From Saprospiraceae bacterium (GTDB lineage: Bacteria > Bacteroidota > Bacteroidia > Chitinophagales > Saprospiraceae): a stretch of 45,588 bases of DNA. Location: the NCBI GenBank assembly GCA_020629615.1, contig JAHDCZ010000014.1, forward strand, positions 1 through 45,588, read 5' to 3'. This document shows positions 26,400 through 34,048 of the stretch, piece after piece. Under the pieces are notes generated by a model. That model saw nothing but the letters and a program-made list of their open reading frames with translations. It was not told the DNA's origin and ran no database searches. Numbering within the stretch: position 1 is the first letter of the stretch; each line of letters starts with the position of its first letter. A program made the position numbers and the translations under genes.

Positions 26400-26456
26400 A
26401 TGGAAATGATAATTATTAATATTATTCGAATTTGTCGATGGCATGCCGATCGTTGA
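26400..26456 (+). CDS. Isoleucine-rich leader peptide of ileS
   Basis: An 18-codon ORF encodes MEMIIINIIRICRWHADR and ends in TGA (26454-26456). Six codons are Ile (ATA, ATT, ATT, ATT, ATT, ATT), all within codons 4-11. It sits between a consensus promoter and an intrinsic terminator, upstream of the isoleucyl-tRNA synthetase gene. This is the standard context of an attenuator leader peptide: ribosomes should slow on these codons when charged Ile-tRNA is scarce. Predicted transcription begins within a few nucleotides of the ATG, so initiation may be leaderless, or may use the second ATG at 26406 (16 codons). The call rests on codon content and RNA pairing (next entry); translation itself is inferred. 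Confidence 0.75.
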   Translation: MEMIIINIIRICRWHADR

Positions 26457-26516
26457 GCATAAAAAATTTTTATTAGTAGCTCTGACAGATCGGATTTGTC
26501 AGAGCTTTTTTATTTT
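26436..26516 (+). promoter_or_regulatory. Transcription attenuator of ileS (1:2 hairpin, antiterminator, terminator)
   Basis: Three mutually exclusive structures can be drawn. (1) A hairpin CGATGG (26436-26441) / CC-(G)-ATCG (26446-26452) with a CATG loop. (2) An antiterminator pairing CCGATCGTTGAGC (26446-26458) with GCTCTGACAGATCGG (26479-26493): 13 pairs including one G-U, with A26487 and T26483 bulged. (3) The terminator 26479-26505. A ribosome stalled on the Ile codons (26409-26432) would cover 26436-26441, freeing 26446-26458 to form the antiterminator and keep ileS on. A ribosome reaching the stop codon would cover 26446-26458 and let the terminator form. Pairings are seen in the sequence; the mechanism is inferred from the known logic of trp/his/phe attenuators. 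Confidence 0.75.
26479..26516 (+). terminator. Attenuator terminator upstream of ileS
   Basis: A perfect 9-bp stem GCTCTGACA (26479-26487) / TGTCAGAGC (26497-26505) with a 9-nt loop is followed by TTTTTTATTTT. It lies downstream of a promoter and 38 nt before the ileS ATG, so it stops ileS transcription unless disrupted. Position and promoter argue against it being merely the end of the lipoprotein gene, which stops 212 nt upstream. Confidence 0.88.
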
Positions 26517-26553
26517 ACTAGATAGAGTAAATTCTAAGTAGATATCCTTAGTT

Positions 26554-29500
26554 ATGAGTAAATACAAAGAGTACAAACAACTCAATCTTCCAGAAATTGA
26601 TAAAGCCATTAGCGCTTTTTGGACGGAAAACAAAATCTTTGAAGCCAGTGTAGATCAAAGACCAAAGGACGACACCTTTGTTTTCTATGAGGGACCTCCC
26701 TCCGCCAATGGAAAACCTGGGATTCATCATGTTATGGGGCGTACCGTAAAGGATCTTTTTTGTCGATTCCAAACGATGAAAGGAAAAAGAGTTGAGCGAA
26801 AAGGGGGTTGGGATACACACGGTCTTCCCGTTGAATTAAGTGTAGAAAAAGAACTGGGTATTACGAAAGAAGATATCGGAAAATCAATATCTATTTTAGA
26901 GTACAACCAGAAGTGCAAAGAAACTGTGATGCGTTACAAGGATATGTGGGATGACTTGACACGGCAAATGGGTTATTGGGTTGATTTGAATAAACCGTAT
27001 GTAACTTTTGAAAACAACTATATTGAATCCGTCTGGTGGTTGCTCAAAAACTTATATGATAAAGGACTAATCTATAAAGGATATACAATACAGCCATACT
27101 CACCAGCTGCGGGAACGGGTTTGAGTTCACATGAATTAAATCAACCTGGTTGTTACCGAGATGTAAAAGATACTTCGGCTGTCGCCCAATTCAAATTGAT
27201 CAATAACGATAAATCTTCTTTTCTTTTTGATGGAAAATTAGAAGGTGATGTATACTTCATTGCATGGACAACAACACCATGGACTCTTCCATCCAATACA
27301 GCATTGGCTGTTGGCAAGAAAATCTCATATGTTCGTGTAAGTACTTACAATCCTTATACAAAGATTCCTGTCAACATCATTCTTGCAAAAGACTTACTTG
27401 GTAAATGGTTCAAACCCGAACAACTAGAAGCGGACTATGCCTCATTTAATACAGAAGACAAGTTGATCCCTGCAAAAGTTACCGGAGAATGGAAAGGTGC
27501 AGAATTCGAACTTCTAGAATACGAGCAACTACTTCCATATCAACAACCAGAAAATGGAGACGCGTTTAAAGTATTGATTGGAGATTTTGTAAGCACCGAA
27601 GATGGTACAGGGATTGTCCACCTCGCCCCTTCATTTGGTGCAGATGATATGCGTGTTGCGACCAAGTACGGTATCGGATCTTTAACACTAGTCGATAAAC
27701 AAGGGAAATTTGTTGATGGCGTTGGCGAATTCTCAGGTCGATATGTCAAAGACTATAAGGACGAGCCTGATTACAAAAACGTAGATGTTGATATTTCAAT
27801 AAAGTTAAAACAAGAAAACAAAGCCTTCAACGTACAGAAGTACAGCCACAACTATCCGCATTGTTGGAGAACGGACAAACCGATTTTATACTATCCTTTG
27901 GATAGTTGGTTTATCAAAGCATCCGCCGTTAAAGAACGGATGAAAGAACTCAACGACACCATTAATTGGAAACCCGCACATACTGGAGAAAAACGTTTTG
28001 GCAATTGGTTGGAGAATCTTCAAGATTGGAATTTATCACGATCAAGATATTGGGGAATCCCTTTACCGATTTGGAGAACAGAGGATAAAGAAGAAGAAAT
28101 TTGTATTGGATCGCTAGAACAATTAAGCAATGAAATTCAAAAAGCAAATGAAGTATTAGCTTTAAACCAAGAACTTCCAGAAGATTTACATCGACCTCTA
28201 ATTGATGATGTTTTTCTCGTTTCGCCATCAGGCAAAAAAATGAAAAGAGAACTGGATTTAATAGATGTTTGGTTTGATTCTGGATCTATGCCTTATGCTC
28301 AACTGCACTACCCCTTTGAAAATAAAGAATTGGTGGATAGTGGTTCGCACTTCCCTGCTGATTTTATTGCAGAAGGTGTTGATCAGACGAGAGGTTGGTT
28401 TTATACATTACATGCTATTGCGGCAATGTGCTTTGATAGCGTGGCGTACAAAAATGTTGTATCCAATGGATTGGTGCTGGACAAAACCGGTGTCAAAATG
28501 TCCAAACGTTTAGGAAATGTAATTGATCCATTTGTGGCTTTAAAAGATTACGGTGCTGATGCCATTCGGTGGTACATGGTGTCGAATGCGCCACCATGGG
28601 ATAACTTAAAATTCAGCTTAGAAGGTGTAGATGAAGTTCGTAGAAAATTCTTTGGTACTTTATATAATACCTATTCCTTTTTTACGCTTTACGCGAATAT
28701 TGATAGATTTAATCATTCGGAAGATACTATTCCATTAGCCGAAAGGCAAGAAATTGACCGCTGGATTATCTCTTTGCTGAATACCTTGAAAAAAGATGTA
28801 GATGCTGATTATTCTAATTACGAACCAACCGCTGCTACAAGAAAGGTACAAGAGTTTGTAGATGAATATTTGAGTAACTGGTACGTGCGATTATGTCGTA
28901 GACGTTTCTGGAAAGGTGAATATGGACAAGACAAAATCGCAGCATATCAAACGCTTTATGAATGCATGACAACGATTGCTAAAATGATGGCACCCGTAGC
29001 TCCATTTTTTGCGGATTGGTTGTATAAAAACTTAAATGATGTCACCCAATTAGAACCATTTTCCTCTGTCCATTTGGCTGACTTTCCGCAAGCGAATGAA
29101 GAGATCATTGATAGTTCATTAGAAGAGCGAATGGAATATGCAAAGAGAATTTGCTCACTTGTTCTTTCCTTGCGAAGAAAAGATAAAATACGAGTGCGTC
29201 AACCATTGACTAAGATAATGTTGCCCGTATTAAACCCTACTTTCCAAGATCAAGTAGAAAAAGTACAATCCTTAATCTTGTCAGAAGTCAACATTAAAGA
29301 AATAGAATTTATTACGGATACGGATGGTGTGATCAAGAAAAAAATCAAACCTAATTTCAAAACACTTGGACGGAAATTAGGAAAAGATATGAAAGCTGGT
29401 TCTCAAATTATTTTAGGCTTAAAGCAAGAGGATATCGCTTCGATTGAAAAAAACAATGCCTATATCCTACATGTTGATGACAATTCGTATGAATTAAGTT

Positions 29501-29859
29501 TAGAAGATTTTGAAATTGTTTCGGAAGATATTCCTGGATGGCAAGTGGCTAGTGACCGTGGCATTACGGTAGCGTTAGATGTAACGCTGAATGATGTTCT
29601 TATAGCTGAAGGAACAGCTAGAGAATTGGTCAATAGAATTCAGAACATTAGAAAGAACAGCCAATTTGATGTCACAGATCGAATAAATATTCAGATTGAA
29701 AAACACGATGCTATTGCAAAAGCGATCCGTGATTTCGGAGATTACATCAAAGAAGAAACCTTGGCGGATTCGATAGAAATAACAGAAAATCTAATTGGTG
29801 AGCCAACTGATTTACTAGAAGGTGTCGCACTAATTATTGATGTTCAAAAAGCATCATAA
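26554..29859 (+). CDS. ileS: Isoleucyl-tRNA synthetase, type 2-like, with GXHH signature
   Basis: This cytosolic class Ia enzyme charges tRNA-Ile with isoleucine using ATP. The 1101-aa length fits the longer eukaryote-like type-2 bacterial IleRS rather than the E. coli type of about 940 aa. The signature region reads GPPSANGKPGIHH: residues 56-59 are GIHH where HIGH or HVGH is usual. The CP1 editing domain shows the Thr-rich WTTTPWTLPSNTA and the editing-site Asp in FGADDMRVATKYG (364/365). Then come HCWRTDKPI, WFDSGSMPYAQ, ADFIAEGVDQTRGWFYTL and the KMSKS-type loop KMSKR (648-652). The C-terminal half is the anticodon-binding region and the type-2 C-terminal extension. The ATG has no Shine-Dalgarno, as usual in this phylum. 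It is the only gene between its promoter and the terminator at 29870, and is probably controlled by Ile attenuation. Confidence 0.98.
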   Translation: MSKYKEYKQLNLPEIDKAISAFWTENKIFEASVDQRPKDDTFVFYEGPPSANGKPGIHHVMGRTVKDLFCRFQTMKGKRVERKGGWDTHGLPVELSVEKELGITKEDIGKSISILEYNQKCKETVMRYKDMWDDLTRQMGYWVDLNKPYVTFENNYIESVWWLLKNLYDKGLIYKGYTIQPYSPAAGTGLSSHELNQPGCYRDVKDTSAVAQFKLINNDKSSFLFDGKLEGDVYFIAWTTTPWTLPSNTALAVGKKISYVRVSTYNPYTKIPVNIILAKDLLGKWFKPEQLEADYASFNTEDKLIPAKVTGEWKGAEFELLEYEQLLPYQQPENGDAFKVLIGDFVSTEDGTGIVHLAPSFGADDMRVATKYGIGSLTLVDKQGKFVDGVGEFSGRYVKDYKDEPDYKNVDVDISIKLKQENKAFNVQKYSHNYPHCWRTDKPILYYPLDSWFIKASAVKERMKELNDTINWKPAHTGEKRFGNWLENLQDWNLSRSRYWGIPLPIWRTEDKEEEICIGSLEQLSNEIQKANEVLALNQELPEDLHRPLIDDVFLVSPSGKKMKRELDLIDVWFDSGSMPYAQLHYPFENKELVDSGSHFPADFIAEGVDQTRGWFYTLHAIAAMCFDSVAYKNVVSNGLVLDKTGVKMSKRLGNVIDPFVALKDYGADAIRWYMVSNAPPWDNLKFSLEGVDEVRRKFFGTLYNTYSFFTLYANIDRFNHSEDTIPLAERQEIDRWIISLLNTLKKDVDADYSNYEPTAATRKVQEFVDEYLSNWYVRLCRRRFWKGEYGQDKIAAYQTLYECMTTIAKMMAPVAPFFADWLYKNLNDVTQLEPFSSVHLADFPQANEEIIDSSLEERMEYAKRICSLVLSLRRKDKIRVRQPLTKIMLPVLNPTFQDQVEKVQSLILSEVNIKEIEFITDTDGVIKKKIKPNFKTLGRKLGKDMKAGSQIILGLKQEDIASIEKNNAYILHVDDNSYELSLEDFEIVSEDIPGWQVASDRGITVALDVTLNDVLIAEGTARELVNRIQNIRKNSQFDVTDRINIQIEKHDAIAKAIRDFGDYIKEETLADSIEITENLIGEPTDLLEGVALIIDVQKAS

Positions 29860-29869
29860 ACAAAAGGCA

Positions 29870-29936
29870 GGAATGAAATAGCGTCAAAATTAAATTGCTT
29901 AATAATATTCTATTTCATTCCTTCTTTTATCTTTTT
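29870..29936 (+). terminator. Intrinsic terminator of ileS
   Basis: A perfect 12-bp stem GGAATGAAATAG (29870-29881) / CTATTTCATTCC (29910-29921) has a 28-nt loop and is followed by TTCTTTTATCTTTTT. It lies 11 nt after the ileS stop codon and separates ileS from the sensor-kinase gene. Confidence 0.8.
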
Positions 29937-29967
29937 CGAATGAGTAACTTCATACTAATTCGAACCA

Positions 29968-31956
29968 ATGTTTAGATATCTTCTTAGTCTACTCCTATCA
30001 CTATTTCTACTGCAAATCGTAGCGCAGGATGATATAGAGTGTATCAAAAGGTTCAATGCTTTAGAGAACACATCTATTAGTGCAAAGGACCAACTTATCC
30101 TTCATTATGATGCATTAGACAGTCTTCTTTCTCGATGTCAGCATGAAAACAAAGAATGGATTAATCAGACGATCGATAAAGCTATTAGTTTTAATGATAG
30201 CTTGATCAATCACTCCTTTACTTGGTCGTATTATTTATACCTATATCGAGCTGAGCGCTACGAAGAGGCGAATGAATATGCCCTCAAACTTATCAAGTAT
30301 TCTGAAGAAAATGATTTTAATCTTAGTGGCGATTTTTATATTGAAGTTGGTTTAAATTATTACCGACTTGGCGATTTTCCAAAAGAAATTAATGCGTACG
30401 AAAAAGCAATAACTGCTTACAAAAGAGACAAATCAAGTAATTTAGTATATGCCCAAAGTTGTATGGGGAATTTTTATCAAAATCTTGAGGATTACGATAA
30501 AGCTCTTCCATATCATATAGAAGCTTATGAGTCTGCTTTAAATTTAAAGCCTGATTACATCAAGTATTATAATACTACTAATAAATTATTAAGCATTGCA
30601 AATAATCATTTCTATCAAGGATCAAATGATCAGGCTAAAGAATTTTTTGAAAAAGCGATAGAAGACTCTCGCAAGCAAAAAAATCAAGATTTGAGTCTTA
30701 CTGTATTTTCTGAATACATTTCATTTTTAATTAAAACAGACCAGTTAATAGAAGCTCAAAAGTTAATCCACAAAGCAGATCACTTTGTTGAAGAACCTCA
30801 GGTTTCTAAAGTTTTAAAATCCGAATATGTAAATTATTATCGTTTAGTTAAATCAAAATATTCCTTGGAAAGTAATGAATTACAAAACCTTGTTCACCCA
30901 GATTCCCTTCTAAAAAGTAATCAACCTCTTGCCAATCAAAAAGAAATATATCAATATGCTATTGATTATTACCAAAGTAAAAAGCAAACCGAAAAAGCAC
31001 TGGAAGTTAGTATCAAACATACTGAGTTAATAGAAGATGAAGCCAAAAGACAAAATGCCTCAGCCATCGATTTATTAATGGAACAAAGAAAAACTAGTCA
31101 ATTGAAATATGAGAACAACCAGTTAAAGGAAAGCGAAGAAAAAACTAGAATTACTATTATAATTCTCATTGGCTTCTTACTCCTAGCAGGAAGTTTACTT
31201 TACAAAATCCAAGAATCAAACAACAATATCAAATCACTTAATAAATTAATCGCTCATAAGAACGAGAAAATCACTGATCAACTCAATGAGATGGAAGAAA
31301 TCAGTTACATCATGACGCACGACCTTAAAGAACCAGCGAATACCGTCAACAGTTTTGCCAACTTAGTACTTCAATCCGATGAAAATAACATATCAAAAAA
31401 AAACATATCCTATGTAAATATTATAAAAAAATCATCAGAGAACATGCTTCGTAATGTAGAATCTTTACACAACTATTTACTACTTGGACAAGCGATTAAA
31501 CTTCAATTCGTATCTGTCCAAAGTCTTTTTGAAAATGCGCAAATCAATTTAAGCGGACTAATCAAAAAAACCGAAGCCATTATAACAAGTGATGCTCTGC
31601 CTAGTATTTTTTGTTATCCACAAGATTTACAAATCGTTTTTCAAAATCTACTCTCAAACTCAATCAAGTATTCTAAGCCAAATCAAAAACCAAGAATCCA
31701 TTTGACAATAGAAAACTTGCAAAATTATCATCAATTTACTTTAAGCGACCAGGGCATTGGAATTTCTGAAGATGACCAAAAAACTATTTTTCAATTATTC
31801 AAACGATTACATAGTAAATCAGAAATCGAAGGAAGCGGAATAGGCTTGGCCAATGTTAGAAAAATAATAGATTTACACAAAGGAAATATAACTGTAGAAT
31901 CCAAAATCGGCGAAGGAAGTAATTTTATTTTTACTATCGATAAAAAATTAGAATGA
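29968..31956 (+). CDS. TPR-containing sensor histidine kinase (HisKA/HATPase)
   Basis: The 662-aa protein starts with a signal peptide (LLSLLLSLFLLQIVAQ). A helical TPR-type region follows (for example EVGLNYYRLGDFPKEINAYE and DYDKALPYHIEAYESAL). A coiled segment, a single membrane helix (IIILIGFLLLAGSLLY, about 395-412) and a second coiled coil precede the kinase core. Phospho-acceptor His451 is in IMTHDLKEP, the N-box Asn564 in NLLSNSIKYS, the G1 box DQGIG at 594 and the G2 box GSGIGLAN at about 622. The family phosphorylates a partner receiver in response to an unknown signal sensed outside the membrane. Its TGA overlaps the ATG of the receiver gene (ATGA), so the two are translationally coupled. 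Confidence 0.93.
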   Translation: MFRYLLSLLLSLFLLQIVAQDDIECIKRFNALENTSISAKDQLILHYDALDSLLSRCQHENKEWINQTIDKAISFNDSLINHSFTWSYYLYLYRAERYEEANEYALKLIKYSEENDFNLSGDFYIEVGLNYYRLGDFPKEINAYEKAITAYKRDKSSNLVYAQSCMGNFYQNLEDYDKALPYHIEAYESALNLKPDYIKYYNTTNKLLSIANNHFYQGSNDQAKEFFEKAIEDSRKQKNQDLSLTVFSEYISFLIKTDQLIEAQKLIHKADHFVEEPQVSKVLKSEYVNYYRLVKSKYSLESNELQNLVHPDSLLKSNQPLANQKEIYQYAIDYYQSKKQTEKALEVSIKHTELIEDEAKRQNASAIDLLMEQRKTSQLKYENNQLKESEEKTRITIIILIGFLLLAGSLLYKIQESNNNIKSLNKLIAHKNEKITDQLNEMEEISYIMTHDLKEPANTVNSFANLVLQSDENNISKKNISYVNIIKKSSENMLRNVESLHNYLLLGQAIKLQFVSVQSLFENAQINLSGLIKKTEAIITSDALPSIFCYPQDLQIVFQNLLSNSIKYSKPNQKPRIHLTIENLQNYHQFTLSDQGIGISEDDQKTIFQLFKRLHSKSEIEGSGIGLANVRKIIDLHKGNITVESKIGEGSNFIFTIDKKLE

Positions 31957-32384
31957 GTTATGATTTAAAAATAATGATGGTTGATGACAATGATTCCTGC
32001 AATTACTATCACAAAATAATGATGGAAGAAGCAGGGATAAACATTGATAATCTTTATGAATTTAATACAGTAAATGATGCATTACAATATTTAAAAACTC
32101 ATAGTATATCAGAATACAATGCACTTCCTGATGTTATACTTCTAGATATTAACATGCCCCAAAAAAACGGATGGGATTTTATCGAAACGCTTAAATCATT
32201 CAAATTAAAAGATAATCTACCCCGAATATACTTAGTCAGCAACTCAAGACACCCTCTTGACATCAAAAGAGCAATTAAAAATCCATTGGTTTATGAATTG
32301 AAAGAAAAACACCTTGAACTAGAATTTTTTAAAGCTCTTAAATTAGAATTCATCACAACGCCAAAACAGGCTAATGAAAATTAG
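31953..32384 (+). CDS. Single-domain response regulator (CheY/Rcp1-like receiver)
   Basis: The 143-aa protein is a lone receiver domain without an output domain. The acidic pair is Asp11-Asp12 (MMVDDND), the phospho-acceptor is Asp65 in VILLDINMPQKNGW, the switch Ser is in YLVSNS (about 96) and the conserved Lys is Lys117 in YELKEKH. The extended loop and length fit the Rcp1-type receivers that partner phytochrome-like or TPR kinases, so it probably acts by protein-protein contact or in a phosphorelay. It overlaps the kinase gene by 4 nt (ATGA) and the adenine deaminase gene by 11 nt, so all three are one translational unit. Confidence 0.92.
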   Translation: MSYDLKIMMVDDNDSCNYYHKIMMEEAGINIDNLYEFNTVNDALQYLKTHSISEYNALPDVILLDINMPQKNGWDFIETLKSFKLKDNLPRIYLVSNSRHPLDIKRAIKNPLVYELKEKHLELEFFKALKLEFITTPKQANEN

Positions 32385-33987
32385 TGGTAATTTAATTGAT
32401 ATTATAAATAAATGTTCCTATCCTGTCCAACTTAAGATAGTCAATGGGAAAATTTCTGAACTTAATAAAGTAGAATATCCCGTCACAAACCAATACATTT
32501 TACCTGGCTTCATAGACGCGCATGTTCACATCGAGAGTTCGATGCTAACACCCACAGAGTTTGCACGTTTGGCCGTTTCACATGGTACAGTTGCCACCAT
32601 TTCTGATCCGCACGAGATAGCCAATGTTCTAGGCGTCGAAGGAATAGAATATATGATTGATAACGCCGGTCAATCACCGTTCAAATTTTATTTCGGTGCC
32701 CCATCTTGCGTTCCAGCTACTACATTCGAAACAGCAGGTGCCGAAATCAATGTGGAGGATATTGACTTTTTACTTCAAAAAGAAGAAATAAAATACTTGG
32801 CTGAAATGATGAACTGGCCAGGGGTGCTTAATAAGGATCCAATTGTTTTAGAGAAAATTAAAATAGCACAGAAGTTTAGCAAACCTATTGATGGCCATGC
32901 TCCTGGCTTAAGAGGAAAAGATGCAATTAACTATATAGCATCAGGCATCAGCACAGACCACGAATGCTTCACAAAAGAAGAGGCACTTGAAAAACTAAAA
33001 GCAGGCATGAAAATAATCATTCGTGAAGGAAGCGCTGCCAAAAACTTTGAAGCGCTTGTAGATCTTATAGATGATCATTACGATCATATCATGTTTTGTT
33101 CTGACGATAAGCATCCAGACAGTTTGGTTGAAGGTCATATAAATGTTCTCATAAAACGTGCACTCAACAAAGGAATTGATCTTTTCAAGATTCTAAAAGT
33201 AGCATGTATTAATCCTGTAGATCATTATAACTTGGATGTAGGTCTTTTGCGTTTAGGGGATCCTGCAGACTTTGTGATCATTGACAATCCAAAAGATTTT
33301 AATGTTTTGCAAACCTACATCGATGGTCAATTGGTTGCTGAAAGAAAAAAATCAAAACTACTTTCAATACCTACTTCTCTTCCAAACAATTTTAATGCGA
33401 CTTTCGTCGAAAGACAACAATTTGAAAAACCGCTAAAAAATGAAACTATTCCTGTCATTGAAGTCATGGATGGCGAATTAATTACTAAGCGTTTGGACCT
33501 TATACCAAAAAAAGAAAATGGCTTGGTGATACAAGATGTTGACAGAGACATTCTTAAAATTGCTGTTGTAAACCGATATAAAAACGCTTCACCCTCTGTT
33601 GCTTTTGTTAAAAATTTCGGTCTTCAGAAAGGAGCAATCGCTTCTTCAGTTGCTCATGATTCTCATAACATTATTGTTGTAGGTGTCGATGACAATTCTA
33701 TGGCAGAAGCCTGCAACTTGATTATTAAAAACAAAGGAGGTCTATCTGCGTATACTGATCATCAACAACAAATCTTAGCACTTCCCATCGCTGGATTAAT
33801 GAGCAATCAAGACGGTTATCAAGTTGCGGAAGAATACAAAAAGCTAGATCAGCTTGCAAAATCAATGGGATCAAATTTGCTTTCCCCTTATATGGCGTTA
33901 TCCTTTATGGCACTGTTGGTTATTCCTTCCATAAAACTAAGTGATCAAGGATTATTCGATGGAGCTAAGTTTGAATTTATCGAATAA
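32374..33987 (+). CDS. ade: Adenine deaminase
   Basis: This amidohydrolase-superfamily enzyme converts adenine to hypoxanthine and ammonia in purine salvage, in the cytosol. The 537-aa product shows the metal-binding motif HVH (residues 50-52) in FIDAHVHIESSMLTP, then DPHEIANV (His80-Glu81), DGHAPGLRGKD (His175), STDHE (195-197) and CSDDKHPD (Asp244-Asp245). It ends with the C-terminal beta region typical of AdeC (VAHDSHNIIVVG). The length is slightly shorter than E. coli Ade (588 aa). The ATG lies inside the end of the receiver gene (11-nt overlap), so expression is probably coupled to the upstream kinase/receiver pair. That linkage is unusual for a salvage enzyme and may be only positional. 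Confidence 0.95.
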   Translation: MKISGNLIDIINKCSYPVQLKIVNGKISELNKVEYPVTNQYILPGFIDAHVHIESSMLTPTEFARLAVSHGTVATISDPHEIANVLGVEGIEYMIDNAGQSPFKFYFGAPSCVPATTFETAGAEINVEDIDFLLQKEEIKYLAEMMNWPGVLNKDPIVLEKIKIAQKFSKPIDGHAPGLRGKDAINYIASGISTDHECFTKEEALEKLKAGMKIIIREGSAAKNFEALVDLIDDHYDHIMFCSDDKHPDSLVEGHINVLIKRALNKGIDLFKILKVACINPVDHYNLDVGLLRLGDPADFVIIDNPKDFNVLQTYIDGQLVAERKKSKLLSIPTSLPNNFNATFVERQQFEKPLKNETIPVIEVMDGELITKRLDLIPKKENGLVIQDVDRDILKIAVVNRYKNASPSVAFVKNFGLQKGAIASSVAHDSHNIIVVGVDDNSMAEACNLIIKNKGGLSAYTDHQQQILALPIAGLMSNQDGYQVAEEYKKLDQLAKSMGSNLLSPYMALSFMALLVIPSIKLSDQGLFDGAKFEFIE

Positions 33988-34025
33988 AAAATAATCAGGT
34001 GGAAAAAATTGATCCACCTGATTAT
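33986..34025 (-). terminator. Terminator between ade and the third giant gene
   Basis: A perfect 13-bp stem ATAATCAGGTGGA (33991-34003) / TCCACCTGATTAT (34013-34025) has a 9-nt loop. On the minus strand the 3' side runs into TTTTTATTCG, giving a strong terminator for the giant gene that stops at 34049. On the plus strand the hairpin follows the ade stop directly but lacks a good T-run, so it may serve ade less efficiently. Confidence 0.85.
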
Positions 34026-34048
34026 CAAAACAGTCTATTTCATTTACA

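Noticed and set aside
26479-26516. Hairpin as the simple 3' terminator of the lipoprotein gene
   Set aside because: It lies 212 nt after that gene's stop codon, with a consensus promoter in between, and 38 nt before the ileS start.
26394-26553. T-box riboswitch in the ileS leader
   Set aside because: No T-box sequence (TGGNACCGCG-like), no long specifier-loop stem, and the leader is only about 155 nt. T-boxes are not typical of Bacteroidota. The Ile-codon ORF and the pairing pattern fit attenuation better.
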